DNA of 64,000 bases, from positions 310,001 through 374,000 of the forward strand of contig JAIUPT010000010.1 of NCBI GenBank assembly GCA_022315425.1. Reading direction: 5' to 3'. Origin of the DNA: Pseudevernia furfuracea. Its lineage: Eukaryota; Ascomycota; Lecanoromycetes; Lecanorales; Parmeliaceae. The translations under genes and the position numbers were made by a program. Every line of letters starts with the position of its first letter. The stretch's first letter is position 1. A model generated the notes under the pieces. It saw only the letters and a list, made by a program, of their open reading frames with translations, was not told the DNA's origin and made no database searches. Below are positions 12,279-23,687 of the stretch, piece after piece.

Positions 12279-14343
12279 CTACGCCCCATATGCACCCGCG
12301 AAATCAAGCTGTCCAAGCTGCCCCTGGACATGGTCGATCTCCTTGCTAAGATCCTCCACGTTCTGCGCAAGGCTGCTGACTTCATCGAACTTCCTCCTCT
12401 TGTTAGCATCCGCTACTTGCTCTTTGACAAGAAATAATTGCTCTTCTAGCACCATCAGGGTTTCACGAAGCGTCTTCTCCTCTGCTTCCAAAGCGGATAC
12501 AGCACTGCTACTGCTGACTTGGGATGCGTTGTCAATGTCATTGTACTTGATAGAGGCGAGGGCACCGGTCGGTTTCCCGTTGGGTGGCGCGCGTTCAGAG
12601 GAGCCAATACCGTGGGCTGTGGCATGCTTAAGTACCTTAGGGAGCGCCTTGAGCGGAAGCATGTGGATCTGGAGGAAGTTTGAGCTTTGTTGGTAGATGG
12701 CCTTTTGTAGCCTTTGTTGAGTAGGCAAATCCGTTGGAAGGTCTCGGATTCGGCGAGCTGCAGTGTTGTACTGGCCAAAGGCGTCGACCAGCCGCTTGCG
12801 TGTTTTGGAAGCATCCACGAGCTGGGCCTGAGAAGGAGGCTTGTCTGGGTCTCTGGGCAACATTATCTCATGAAGCTCTAGGATCGTCAGCAGCACTTAC
12901 TGTAAAACCATCAGCAGCCGCTGGAACTTTGGCAGCATTAGTCGAATGCCTCTCTCGAATTGAATGAGATTTTCGTATGCTCGAACGTCTGGTGGCTTGT
13001 TTGCAAGGGCAGATGCAAAGTCACTCCTGCTGAAGACAGTGATCCTGCATTCTTTGCACATCCTTACATCGACGCTGACTTGTCCAACAGCTTTCTCTGT
13101 TACCTTGTCAGTCACTGAGAAAGTCAGTCAGGGAAGACTCAAGGAGTTGGAGGGAGACATACGGGCAGAAACGGTCAGTCCAACTTCCTGTGAACAATCC
13201 GTCAAAGGATCTCCACAGACCACGCGGCCACAAAGCCTGCAATGATGCCTCCTGAATGTGTAGGTCGAGAACTCTTGCTGGCAAAATGGACATCGTTGAA
13301 CACTAGCGTCATCTTCCCAGTCTACTATAGACTGCTCCGTTTGCTTCCGATGAGCTTTGGCACCTGTCAGAGACCAGAGCAGGCCACCTCCTGGAGAAAT
13401 GTTCTCTGGTGGAGGGCTGGCTAGGAGCTGTGTAAGCTTCGTGAGACGCTTCTCTAGCCGAGCAACTTCTAGCAAAGTCTTGTCAACAGTCTTCCTTCGG
13501 AAATGCTCAAATTCCGTAGTGTGGTCTCGCTCGTAGCCGTTCCGATCATTGTAGCCCTCCCTTGACTTATAGCATGTCTCACAAACCCTGCACCAAAGAC
13601 CTCTCACCGGCTCATGCTGAGCCGACCTCGAGAGCTTCATCTTGTACATAGTATGCTCATCACAGAAAAGCTTCCCACACTTTCTGCAGTTCACATTGCC
13701 GTTAGCCGATGAAAGTTTCTTGCCACATGCCGGCTCCGAGCAAGCATCATTCAGTCCTTGTCTCTGCCAGTGGGCTCGGGTGACGACCTCCTCAGGATCG
13801 AGCTGCGAGGGCTCAGGAGCCACAGCGCCTGCCTGTAGCTGGGGTGATTGTGGTCTGTCGTCCGAGTCGAAAACATCCAACCCTTTGAACTTCTGATTGA
13901 GCACGGCCAGTGGCTGGAATCGCTTCGCCTTGACCATTTGAGTCTTGAACCAATCCTTTGCTTCATTTTGCTTGACCTCCTCAAGATTCTTGTGGGTGTC
14001 GTCAAGATGTCTGTTCAGCTGCAATAGAGTAACCTTATGCCCTGTCAGTGTGCCGCTTTTCCTAATGCCTCGGGACGAATCCTACCATTTCTTCGTTGCA
14101 TATTGGACAGGCCAGTCTTGTGGATGCTGCCAGGGCAGCCGCAGCAGCGCTATCCCCATCACTCTGATCCAGAGAGATCCTAGAGCTAAGATCTTGGGCA
14201 TCCGTCGAAGGTTGGGAGGAAGAACTGACGGAAACAGAGCTGGCCGTTGGGGAGAGTAGGCTTGAGTTCCTCGGAGGACATGCGGGTGAGAGAGACCTCC
14301 CACTACCTAGCACTCTTCCTCCCCCAAGCTTCCGAGCAGACAT
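12279..14343 (-). CDS. PEP7: Vac1/Pep7-type FYVE protein, endosomal tethering
   Basis: Four exons (14343-14086, 14033-13163, 13114-12901, 12852-12279; introns 52, 48 and 48 nt, frame kept) encode 638 residues. In order there is a serine-rich N-terminus; a C2H2 finger (CPICNEEM to HLDDTH, its two halves joined by intron 1); a divergent zinc module (CGKKLSSANGNVNCRKCGKLFC); a canonical FYVE domain with the PI3P-binding RRHHCRLCGRVVC core; and a C-terminal coiled-coil, Rabenosyn-like region. This order matches yeast Vac1/Pep7, which links PI3P, Rab5/Vps21 and Sec1-family Vps45 in Golgi-to-endosome vesicle fusion. The third intron was placed by requiring a 48 nt multiple-of-three removal that skips an in-frame TAA at 12899. 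The gene diverges from MET8. Confidence 0.9.
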
Positions 14344-14555
14344 ATCGCCCTATGTTTCATGAGGTCGAGACAAAGCGCTGCCTCGTTCTCATGCGGGCAT
14401 CGAGGCACATCTCCAGAGGTCCGTCAACTTGAGCGAACGGAGGCGGGACTTGCCGCATGCCGATAAAGTACTCAGGTATCCTAGAGTATTACATAAGCCG
14501 ATATCAACCGATCTTTGCTTTTGCCATTATTTCTGGATACATCAAGCTTCATACA
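14344..14555. promoter_or_regulatory. Shared divergent promoter, PEP7 / MET8
   Basis: Only 212 bases separate the start codons of the minus-strand Vac1/Pep7 gene and the plus-strand Met8 gene, so both must be driven from this stretch. No convincing TATA element or known operator was identified. Confidence 0.5.
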
Positions 14556-15372
14556 ATGCCGGAGGACTTTCCAGTTATTGAAGGCGGTGGCTCACTAATT
14601 CTCGCCTGGCAGATTCGAAATAAGCGAGTGCTGGTGGTGGGAGGGGGAGAAGTCAGTCCCGTGCACATTCTCTTTTTGAGCCAGTGGGGCCGACTGATCA
14701 TCGTCTACCTAGGTAGCAGCAGGTCGCATCCTCAATGTTCTTAACGCGGACGCCAAAGTAACCCTCATTTCCCCTCGCGATGGGTTGAACCCAGAAGTGG
14801 CCTATCGTGTAGACAAAGGCCAGGTCGAATACTATGACCGCAAGTTTGAGCCGTCAGACCTTGATAATGTCGATATGGTCCTCACAGCCATTGACGATCC
14901 TGAAGCTTCCTCCAGCATCTGGAAACTATGTAAAGAAAAAAGGGTAGCGGCCAATATCGCCGATGTGCCTCCGGAATGCGACTTCTACTTCGGCAGTGTC
15001 CACAGAGACGGGCCGTTACAGATCATGGTGTCTACGAACGGCAACGGACCGAAGCTGGCCAGTATTGTGCGAAAGCAGATCGCGAAGAACCTGCCTAAGA
15101 ATATTGGAGCTGCGGTGCAGAAAGTTGGTATGTTGAGGAAGAAGCTGAGGAAAGTGGCACCAGACATCGAAGAGGGTCCAAAGAGGATGAGGTGGATGAG
15201 CCAGGTGTGCGAACAATGGAGTTTGGGAGATCTAGTGGAGATGGAGGAGAAGGACATGGAAAAGTTGTTGGGCTTCTACAAGCCTAATACTGTGCCTACA
15301 TTCGAAGAGATACGGTGCGGGGATTTGGCTGATGGCTCTGCATTTGATGGAAGTTTTGGGTGGTGGATATGA
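14556..15372 (+). CDS. MET8: Met8-type siroheme synthase (dehydrogenase/ferrochelatase)
   Basis: Two exons (14556-14651 and 14713-15372; 61 nt intron with a GTCAGT donor and CTAG acceptor) give 251 residues, near the usual Met8 size. The N-terminus is a Rossmann NAD-binding fold with LVVGGGEVAAGRIL spanning the splice, followed by DAKVTLISP and the acidic/charged DDPEASSSIW region, then VPPECDFYFGSVHRDGPLQIMVSTNG, a block typical of precorrin-2 dehydrogenases, and the helical C-terminal dimerisation and chelatase half. Met8 oxidises precorrin-2 to sirohydrochlorin and inserts iron, giving siroheme for sulfite and nitrite reductases. Start taken at MPEDFPVIEGGGS, the usual beginning of fungal Met8 proteins. 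Confidence 0.93.
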
Positions 15373-15646
15373 TATAGAAATTCAAGCATCGAAGTCGGTG
15401 TTGAATAGAGATACATGAGATGAGAACCAAGCACAGTCGCAAGAAAGTGGGGTCTTCGATGTAAGAATTGGAACAGAGTGACAGCAAAGATGGATGATCA
15501 ACGCCTAATAAATGAAGCAGACCACCAGCAGTTGCTCCGAACACTCAGCCAAGTGAGCGGAGAACGCTAGACCTTCATCTTCGGGGCCCTTCACCATCGA
15601 ATCAATTCATGCTCCAGGGTTTCCATTGAGACGCATGCCGCTTCCA
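15373..15646. other. Convergent 3' region
   Basis: Short gap between the 3' ends of MET8 (plus) and the next minus-strand gene. Nothing else supported. Confidence 0.4.
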
Positions 15647-17025
15647 TCACAACGTCAATGCCTTCAACGCCGCTTGTACCTGCTTCGGACCCTTCGCCCG
15701 CAACTGCCACTCTTTTAACTTCGTCTTCATACACATGTTGTATGGATTGAGGCACAACGCCTCGCGAATTTCCTCAACGGCTCGAGCCATATTTCCCATT
15801 CCCTCACTTGCCAACGCTCTCCGATGATGGACCTTAGCCACCTCGTTAGGGTCAAAGATGATCTCTCCTCCAGCAACTTCTATCTTCATAATTAGCGCAG
15901 TTGCCATGCTGTGAGCATCCATCCACTGCTGCAAGCGGAGGAGCGCCGCGACCGAGTTCGACCGTATCCGGAACGCCAGTAGAAAGTGTGCTTCGAAATA
16001 TGCCTGTTCAGTGCACCCGCCTTCTCCAGTGCCCTTATCCAAGTAGCGTAGCCCGGCTTCGATAATTTCAAAAGCTGATTCGTACAGTGAAAAAGCGAGC
16101 GCAAAGTCACCGACGCGGAAGGCTTCGTTCCCCTGCTCTTTGATCTTGGCTGTTGTGTCCAGAACCTCTTCCATGCTGTATGGTGGTCGACTGGCCCTCT
16201 CTTTGACGTTTGCCATTAATTGCGCATCGACGTATTGAGTTTCGCCGTCCACATCGGCTATCTCAAGGTTCGGCATACTGTGGAGCGTGGCGAAAGGTTC
16301 TAGGAGCTTGCGCTGTTGCGCTAAAGAACGTGGATTCCATGACATCCGGCTAGATGGTCCCATATTTCCGAACTCGTCGACGTCCAGTTGGCAAGAGGGG
16401 GAGATTCTGAGTACTAATTTCAGGCGGGAGAGGAGCCCTGGCTGCTCGTTATCGATCTTTCTTAGAATGCGGCAGAACACCGGAAGTTCGTCAGCAGCGA
16501 TAACAATCTGTGAATCAACGCGCAAATCATCTCTTCCCCGGATAGAAAATTCCACGTGCAAGCTGACACGCAGAGCGGACCAGAAACAGCACACTTCCGC
16601 CTCCTCCGCCGCGGCTAGTAGTGTAAATTCTTCATTCCAGAGTGCAGTCAGCAAAGAATCATGAAGATACCTGACCATAACGAACAGGTTATCATCGTAC
16701 AAGAAGCGGCGGGCTTCCTTGTTGATCTGTTTGTTGGTACAGAGGATTGCCGGCTGTAAGTCGTAAAACTGGCTGCATTCTAAGCCCCGTTTGACGCGCG
16801 AAGATCTCTGCATTTCCAATAAGTTAATTTGGAGGAAGATAAGGTTGAATGGTTGACTAATCGTAGAGTATTCACCTTGTCATCGCAAACGGGCCGCTTG
16901 GTGCGTTTAGTGCATAGCAGGTACGAGTAGATCTCGTTGCGGATCTCCAATGGTGTCTCATCAAGAAAAGGACATATCATCTTGCTATCATGGGAGCAGA
17001 CACTTGGAGCGAATTCCTGTGTCAC
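15647..17025 (-). CDS. F-box-like/TPR-like fungal family protein (copy B, intact)
   Basis: Exons 17025-16876 and 16807-15647 (68 nt intron, GTGAAT donor, CAG acceptor) give 436 residues. The first exon holds an F-box-like helix motif (FLDETPLEIRNEIYSYLL) like those opening many fungal proteins of unknown role. The second begins near AILCTNKQINKEARRFLY, the usual next block. The C-terminal half has TPR-like paired helices (EQGNEAFRVGDFALAFSLYESAFEII and VHHRRALASEGMGNMARAVEEIREALCLNP). A later ATG at 16980 would start just before the F-box-like motif and is an equally good start. Minus-strand neighbours at 10277, 17865, 26650 and 28295 are relatives, mostly broken. An F-box-like plus repeat layout would suit a ubiquitin-ligase adaptor, but that is only inference. 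Confidence 0.7.
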
Positions 17026-17864
17026 GTGCGACTATGCGATCGAAGAGAACAAGTGCAGCTCTGCTAGCAGAATTTGTCGCGGCAAAGTATGACAGGAAGG
17101 GATGGGAGGAGTTGGCAAAGGTGCATACAGCTTGTAGGGCATGAGAATGGGTAGACGAAGGCGAAAGAGTAAGGTAGTCTTGGGGGCTCGGGGGGGATGT
17201 AGCCACTCTAAATAGGTAAGGTCGGTTGAGTTAACTATTTTGAGTTAGAGAATCACGTGAGCAATGTGGTGTTCCTTGGCATCAAGACAATGTCCTATTC
17301 GTATTCAATCTACTAACAGTCCTCTTCTTGTCTTTAGCTCTTCTTGTCTTCTGGCTCCTCTTCCCTTCAAGTCAAACATTGCCTCTGTCGTTCAGCCATC
17401 TGATTCATGTTTCGCAAAACCAGTCGCTCACCATCCTAGCCGTTTGCTTATGTAAAGATTTTCCTCCTGCAGCCTCCATCAGACCTGTCCATCACACCTT
17501 CTGCGATCATCTCGAAGACTTTCGGGCGATGACGCTCATATCAGGGTTGCCGCGGAGCCGTTCAGTACGTCGGCGGTCATGTTTCCAAAACCCGCCGCCA
17601 TATCTTTGTTATTGGGGTGTAGTGTTGCCGCCTGACCCAATTCATGATAGGCTGCCTCTGATTGGTCTAACCCTCCACTAGGTAGGTAGCTTGGGATCTA
17701 AGGTACTAGGACCAAGCGCGTTCGGGGTCGGAAATCACGGTGTTGTGGGCACGCAGCGAATCGTCTTGAGATCTAACGGAAGCACCGTACAGACGACGAT
17801 GAGCCTCTAGAATAATCCTGCGGAGCTATTCTAGGTCCTCGCATGCGATCAGGAACATACTTCC
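17026..17864. other. Intergenic, nothing supported
   Basis: No coding or RNA feature could be supported. Plus-strand frames of 60-117 codons here lack domain character. Confidence 0.35.
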
Positions 17865-18180
17865 TTACCTCCTTTTGTTTCTCTCTTCGCTGTTCCACCA
17901 GTTTCTGGTTGAGACGGAGTTGTTGACTGCGCTGACTCGTAGACCCGAAAAGACGTCCATGGCATAGGTTTTGAATTCTCTTGCGGCCTGATCGATAGCG
18001 AGGATCGGGAAGCCCCTTCGTTCGAAAATTGCTCGGATCACTTGTTTCTTGAATCGCTCTGGAAGGTGCCTGAAGGGCGGCGCGAAGATGTAAAAGTGGG
18101 TTATGGATACGAATTGGTTCCAGGTGTAAAAGACATGCTCAGCCTCCTCGCTAATCTCACGGTTTGTGCGTAGTATTGCG
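17865..18180 (-). pseudogene. F-box-like family remnant (copy C)
   Basis: On the minus strand an acceptor-like TTTCTAG at about 18183 is followed by an open stretch of about 100 codons that begins AILRTNREISEEAEHVFY, the block that opens exon 2 in the intact relatives (ILCTNKQINKEARRFLY and ILGTNQQINSEAADVFY). It continues with a sequence not closely matched by those two (FKKQVIRAIFERRGF) and ends at TAA 17865-17867. A GTAAGG just before the stop may be a donor site, so this could be a middle exon. No F-box-like exon was found upstream and no continuation downstream, so it is treated as a remnant of a more distant family member. Confidence 0.45.
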
Positions 18181-18669
18181 GTCTAGAAACGGTATACATG
18201 CCCCGGCCGGTAATGATATTTTGGACTGACTACTGGGTTTACTAAGTTCCTAAAATACGAGGAAGCATTGACAATAAAGTGACGCAATGTCTCATACCGG
18301 TGCTTTGTGTAAGACATACTTCTTAGTCCATTTGGTTGACGAGAGATAGTCATATCTCCAGAGGTAGGACTGGGAACAGACACTTTCTCTGGGATCGGAC
18401 ATTACTAAGAAACTCTTTCTCGGGAGCTGTGATCCAGATCCAGATAATAAAATATTCAAGGCTTGAGGGTCTGTGAAGAGGCGCACTGATGTGGAAAGTA
18501 GCTAGATAATACACGGTCGGTGGGAATACCTACGGAATTAGACAATTTATTGCTTTGAATTTGCGGTTTATTTAAGGGGAAGTCTTATGAAGCAGTCACT
18601 AAGAAAGCGAAACCTGTTAAGACAAGTGTGTGCTGAAGATATCCGCATTAGGGATTAGTAGTCACTTGG

Positions 18670-18741
18670 GAGTACTCATTCAAAAGGCACTTCATAACTA
18701 GATCAAAATTCGAGTGCTGGAGTACTCGCTAGAGAGTACTC
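18670..18741. repeat. Three GAGTACTC palindromes
   Basis: The self-complementary octamer GAGTACTC occurs at 18670-18677, 18720-18727 and 18734-18741, the last two separated by 6 bases. It lies in a gene-poor stretch. No function is known; such clusters can be regulator binding sites or chance. Confidence 0.35.
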
Positions 18742-19084
18742 GTCTAAGTGCTACTCGTATTTGCGCGAGCAGACCACGGTCCAGAAAGTTGAGGGCTGAT
18801 GAGTGCTGCTAAGTGTGTCCGCACGAACAGCGAGCCACAAGTCCATACGTTGCAAACCAACTTTTAGGAGGCACACATAGCCGCAAGAGACACCTTTGAG
18901 GCTCTGTGAAGTTCGCATACTCAGTGTCATCCGCCTCATTGTCCCTCTGGTGACATTTACAAGGAAGTCAAGAACGTCAGTTATGTTTCGTACTTTGAAA
19001 CAGCTCGGCTGACACAGTACCCTCACAGGCAAGTTAGGAAAGCATGTAGCCTATCGAAATGGTTTCAATAGCAATCACGCATCC

Positions 19085-20640
19085 TTATTCTACTTGCCCG
19101 TCTTTCTTCTGCGACAGATATTTTCGTTGCCATTCAGAGGTCTTAACGGAATCTTCTACCTGAGCGACTTTATGATACCAGATTTTCGACCAACGGTTTC
19201 TTTGGCCGATTGTCGAACTCAGAGAAAATCCTGTCGGCCTAGGCGCTTTTTTATCCCAAATAATGTCCCAGAGACCAAGTCGAAAGAGGACCAGCCTAGT
19301 AACGGCAGATGAATGACACAGAGCGAACAGGATCAGTATAGCGGCGTGGGAAGGTGGTTGCCAGGGAAATTTGAAGAGTATGATGATCGCTTTGCCGATA
19401 CCGGTAATATTGTCTGTAACCTCTCGCTTGGATAACCAACCCAGAGACAGCCATAGGAAAAGGCTTATTATTGCAAGTGCAATGCCTGCAGTGCCCAGGA
19501 ACACCCGGAATTGTGTATTTTGAAGCTCGATGACATTCGTACCGAAGAGGGAGGTACTGAGGCTCAAGGGTAGAAAGATATACGCGAGTTGCGAAAGGCG
19601 CTTTGTGCTCGTACTCTGCTGGATTGACTATCGAGATTCCTTCAGCGCGAGGGTGCCAACGAGTCTGTTAATGAGACTCTGACCACGTCTTTGAAGAGCT
19701 TCCGTTTTGGTCGGTAGGAATTCCAAATCATTGAGAGCAGTTGCCATCACCGCCGTTATAAAGTGCGGATGGAACCCCAAGTAAGAGGTCAGGTTGGAAA
19801 CGTTCTGGCACGGTATCAGATGCTGGAATTCGATGTCGAATATGATCTTCTGCAGTTTTTCTTCGTCAAAGTCTTTGATTCTTAAGAGAGGTCCCAAAGA
19901 CTCTTCTGCCTCCGTCAACTTAGTGGCAATGATATCGCTTATGCCGCCAATCCAGGGGCGAAAACAAATCATGCGGCGTTCGATTCGCGTCCATGATGCC
20001 AGTAGGATAAATGACACAAAAGGAGCGTCGAAAATCTTCTGGCGCATGAAAATTGATCAGATTGGATGGTGATACACTGACAGGACCTGGCATTTGGGAG
20101 CAGGAAAGATTCAGCTTAAAACCTCTATCACGCACGAGTACCATTACTAGATATTTGCTCTTGAGTCAGTCAACAATATTACAGAGCACTTCCTACTCTG
20201 AGCGTCCTACCGACTGCACCAGCCGAGGGTGTGGCTGGAGAGGATATCATTCCAGACATGTGAAAGAAAGGTTTCCATCCAATCTCGAATGATAGCACCT
20301 TTGAGGCTTCATTTCCCTTGAAAATAATAGGGTCCGCTATTACTCAGATGCCTCAAATCCTCGGGGAAAGCCCCCTCATTTCGATTACCCTTGTATCATA
20401 AGTGCTGCCATAGAAAGAGGGGTGATAGATTTAGAGCAATGGCAATCTTATCCAAGACCTCGCGGTCGAGGGTCCAGTCTTCAGTGTAAGAAAAGACAAC
20501 AATCCGGGTGCTGCCGAGGCTAGGGGGATATTTCAGCTCATCGGGTGAGCCCGCGTGATCCTTGATAGTGTCATCGCTGCACTCTAAGATATTCAAATGT
20601 CCTTCCGACGAGTCCCTTTGCCGTTTCTAAGAAAAGAAGT
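19085..20640 (-). pseudogene. CorA-like membrane protein relict with in-frame stops
   Basis: Three stretches sharing one minus-strand reading frame look like pieces of the fungal CorA-like magnesium-transporter-related family. The first (20596-20396) has FSYTEDWTLDREVLDKIA followed by LSPLFLWQHL. The second (20047-19628) is a helical segment ending LVGTLALKESR. The third (19567-19085) has KRLSQLAYIFLPLSLSTS just upstream and LFGTNVIELQ, then two membrane helices. In CorA relatives the corresponding end is 'TxLAxIYIPLSxxTSxFGMN' plus two helices; here the GMN-like motif reads GTN. In-frame stops occur near 20396, 20311 and 19628, and more lie between 20300 and 20050. The three named ones fit C-to-T or G-to-A changes of CGA, TGG and CAG. 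No frameshift is needed to link the three blocks. Confidence 0.55.
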
Positions 20641-20849
20641 GTGAGAGCCATTGGAAATTTGAGTCCACTCTTGCGAGTTCGTCGACATAGGCGGTATCAT
20701 TGGGCCACAAAGCCTTAGACTGTGCTGGAGTCATGACACCTGCTGCCGTAGACGACAATTACAAAACTCTGAAAACTGGAAAAATATGGCTCTTGTGGAG
20801 TGAATTGGAGCTATCAAGTAGGAATACCTCCTTGCAATTCAAGTCTTAA

Positions 20850-21600
20850 GTGTATGTTAAGGTTGATCAGCTCTTGCCTCAAGTACAGATTGGAGACTCT
20901 GGAGCGCTGCCTGAATGCGCAAATTTCCCGAAGCTATCTGGGCCACCCTGGCAGCGCGCAGAGGCGGACTGCGCTGGACCTAGGCCGGGTATGGAAGTTC
21001 ATCCCCAACCGACCAGCCACAAAAGCTGTAAGGCCTGCGGAGTGGCTGAATCTCCTGCAGCTATACTGCTTCGGTACATGGCTGACACATGTAATCCAAT
21101 ATGTGCGCTCAAAGACATTCGCAAGCCGTGTCGCTGGAACTACAAGTCTATCGTCGATCACCACAGGGTCGCAGGCTTTGGCTAATCCATGAACAGTCCG
21201 AATCCTGTGGACCCCGGGCCCGCTCAAGGAGTTTGAGTAAGTATCGAAGATCCTCAGCCGCGGACGGACTTTCGCTGAATGATGAGCACAGCCCGCTGGA
21301 TCTGGTCGACCTCCCCCCATCTTCACTTGATTCCGTTCCCAGCAATGCCAGTACGCAGTGTGATAGTAAGAATTGAGATCCCACGAGGGGCACTTGCTGT
21401 TTTTTTCTTCTTTGAGATGATTCTGGCCGGTGCACACAGCACGTATCCATAAGATGCGCGGCGTATCTACGGATGTCAGGAAGGTTAAAGCCGTGCAAAG
21501 AGTTGGGGTAGTCTTAAGGTCGTAGCCATTGCACTTGGTCGTCTGTGTTCGACATCTACCTTCCCCACACATGAGATAGCGCCTCGTAGCTCGGTAGGCT
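20850..21600 (-). pseudogene. HET-domain (heterokaryon incompatibility) relict
   Basis: Minus-strand fragments in shifting frames match the order of the HET domain: YEALSHVWG near 21585-21560 (the family opens with Y-x-A-L-S-Y-x-W-G), then TPTLCTALTFL and PRILWIRAVCTGQNHLKEE (family: 'L..AL..LR...R.LWIDAICINQ.D..E'), then QVPLVGSQFLLSHCVLALLGTE (family: 'Q..LM..IY..A..V..WLG'). An in-frame TAG follows the first block and at least two frame changes are required, so it is a pseudogene. HET proteins trigger cell death after fusion of incompatible hyphae. Downstream, sequence to about 20850 stays protein-like but was not aligned. Confidence 0.55.
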
Positions 21601-22881
21601 ACCAAGACCGACTCGAGCAAGATTGCCCTGTATCGGATCCTCCCCTATGAGAGAAAGATTTGGATTGATTGCATGAACACGCATTGCATTTCAAGGAGAA
21701 TGTTTTCTCTCTGAGAAGGCGGTTCGATCTTCTCGAAGTGTGTTTTAGACCCCAGATCCGGAAGATCCCGCCGCCTCTCATAATCAAAACAGTCGGTTAC
21801 AATGATAAGAATCTGCGTAGACGAAAAGCGGCAATCCATCGAAGTGTCAAAGGTGACTATGCGCGTTTGTGAAATGTTTCAAGTCCGACCAGGCTGCCTA
21901 AGACATAAAGAAAGGGGGTTACTGTGGAAGCACTTACGATACTTCAAGGCCTAGTAGGGCTAGAATTATTACTAGGGCTATTCAGAAACCTCTCATTGCG
22001 AATTTTGTTTACTCATTGACAAGTTTTTGATTTTCTAATAATACTTTGTTACAAGTAGTTACTTTAGATAGATCGATTACGCATTAGTTAGAACGTAGTC
22101 AGTAGTCATTCGAGATCAATTGGATACGGAGTTATTGATTGCGATGGAAATGAGGATAATGAGCCGGTTTTAGTTTTTGGTTTTCAAAATAGTGAAAAAG
22201 GTTTGGTTACAATTGCACACAATAGATGTTTTGATACACGTGGATAGAATAGATAGAACGCGTAGCGACACCGTGTCTTGCGGGGGCCGTGCGGACTTCG
22301 GTTAAACCCCTATTCCTAATCCTATGGCCCTGGCACGATATGGGATAGAAACTATGAAGATATACGATTAGCAGGGCATACGGCCAGCTGAACGTGTGGC
22401 ATGCAGTCTACGTAATACGCTCCAAGATATATGGCTAGCAGCTTATATGGCTAGTAACGTATAACAAGACTAGGGACAAATGGGTCAGAGTACACCAATA
22501 CTAGGGCATATGGCTACCATAATAAACCCAGCAGAGCACACGACCAGCATTATATAAGTTCGGCAGAGCGATATACGGCCAATAAAGAATTTCTAGTCCA
22601 CGGCTAGCAGAGCCGATGATTAGCAGGAGTTCCAATTGAGTGCGGAGATTAGCATCCCTAGTTCATGGCTAGCAGAGCGCGTGAGCAGTTCTAAATCACG
22701 GCTCAAGTGTATAGTCAGCAACGCACACCGCTAAGTACACGGCTTCGGTGGAACACGTAATGGAACATATACATTGGATGACACTCGCTGTGTGACATGT
22801 TTGGTCGCTAGATTCGGAATAGCGGACTCTGTATATCCCATCAACAGCCCCCGAGCGGCCTAGCTACTCTCCAAGAATGGC
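21601..22881. other. AT-rich, gene-free, degenerate repeats
   Basis: No gene found. From about 22370 to 22740 the plus strand has many near-repeats of ATGGCTAGCAG-type words (for example near 22430, 22450, 22610 and 22665), suggesting an old, diverged tandem or dispersed repeat. Confidence 0.35.
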
Positions 22882-23044
22882 CTATTAACAGTCAGATATA
22901 GGTCTAAATAGGGGGTGTCTGGTTGTCAAGCGCAGACACTATTGTTAGCAGCTAGGCTAAAAAATAGGCTAGAAAACCAAGCCCAGAGGTGTCTACGCTC
23001 GACAACCAGACGCCCCTATTTAGGTCTGTATCCAACATTAACAG
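22882..23044. mobile_element. 163 bp foldback (MITE-like) element
   Basis: The arms 22882-22939 and 22989-23044 are inverted copies. The left contains CTAAATAGGGGGTGTCTGG and the right, reversed, CTAAATAGGGGCGTCTGG; both continue with GTTGTC and a GACAC core end. About 50 bases lie between them. Arm differences are mostly transitions (A/G, C/T). No coding capacity. It looks like a small foldback transposon or MITE. No clear target duplication was recognised. Confidence 0.55.
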
Positions 23045-23565
23045 ACCGAAAGGGGAAACGAGTATAATCTATCTTTCATCAGTGCTGAACTGAAATTGTG
23101 GTTTTCATGGGCGACGGCCTTATTCATGAATGGTGAATGCGATTTCCGTTGTTGAGATTTATGCAACGTTATTATGGAAAAGACGTTGGTTCACGGATAA
23201 GCGTTGTATTGATCGGAAGTGATATCCTCCTGTGATGCATAACATGTGTGATGCGTGAGTGTGAGACAACTAACCCGGAGACAGTTACTCTTGTTCAGGA
23301 TTCCTCGTTGCGGTGAAGCCTTCGCAATCAATCGTAAACACTTCTAACACACCATCAAAACGCCTGAATGCCGTCGTTGAGAGGTAAATATGACTAACAT
23401 GGAATGTCAGCGCACAGCCGTTTTGACAGTACCCCTCATTCAGAATATCCATCATGGTGTGGATCAGGTGAGCCTGAACCCTCCCCACCGGCTTTTCCAT
23501 AGGAAGATTCCGGACAAGGAAGGAGAGAAGAGGGGTCAGGTAGCATCAGAGAATCGAAAGTCGTG

Positions 23566-23573
23566 TATAAAAG
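23566..23573 (+). promoter_or_regulatory. TATA box of the GH5 gene
   Basis: TATAAAAG lies 115 bases upstream of the ATG at 23688, a plausible position for a strongly regulated secreted-enzyme gene. Confidence 0.5.
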
Positions 23574-23687
23574 AGTTACTGATTCTCCAATTTGAGACAG
23601 TCAATACCTTCTATCTTGGCCTCACTCAAGAAGATCAGTAACAATCACGTACTATTCTTCCTTCTTCAAAAGACCACATTGATCAAT

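Noticed and set aside
20934..21620. 228-codon open frame as an intact gene
   Set aside because: It contains pieces of HET blocks in the wrong frame relative to one another; better explained as a frameshifted relict.
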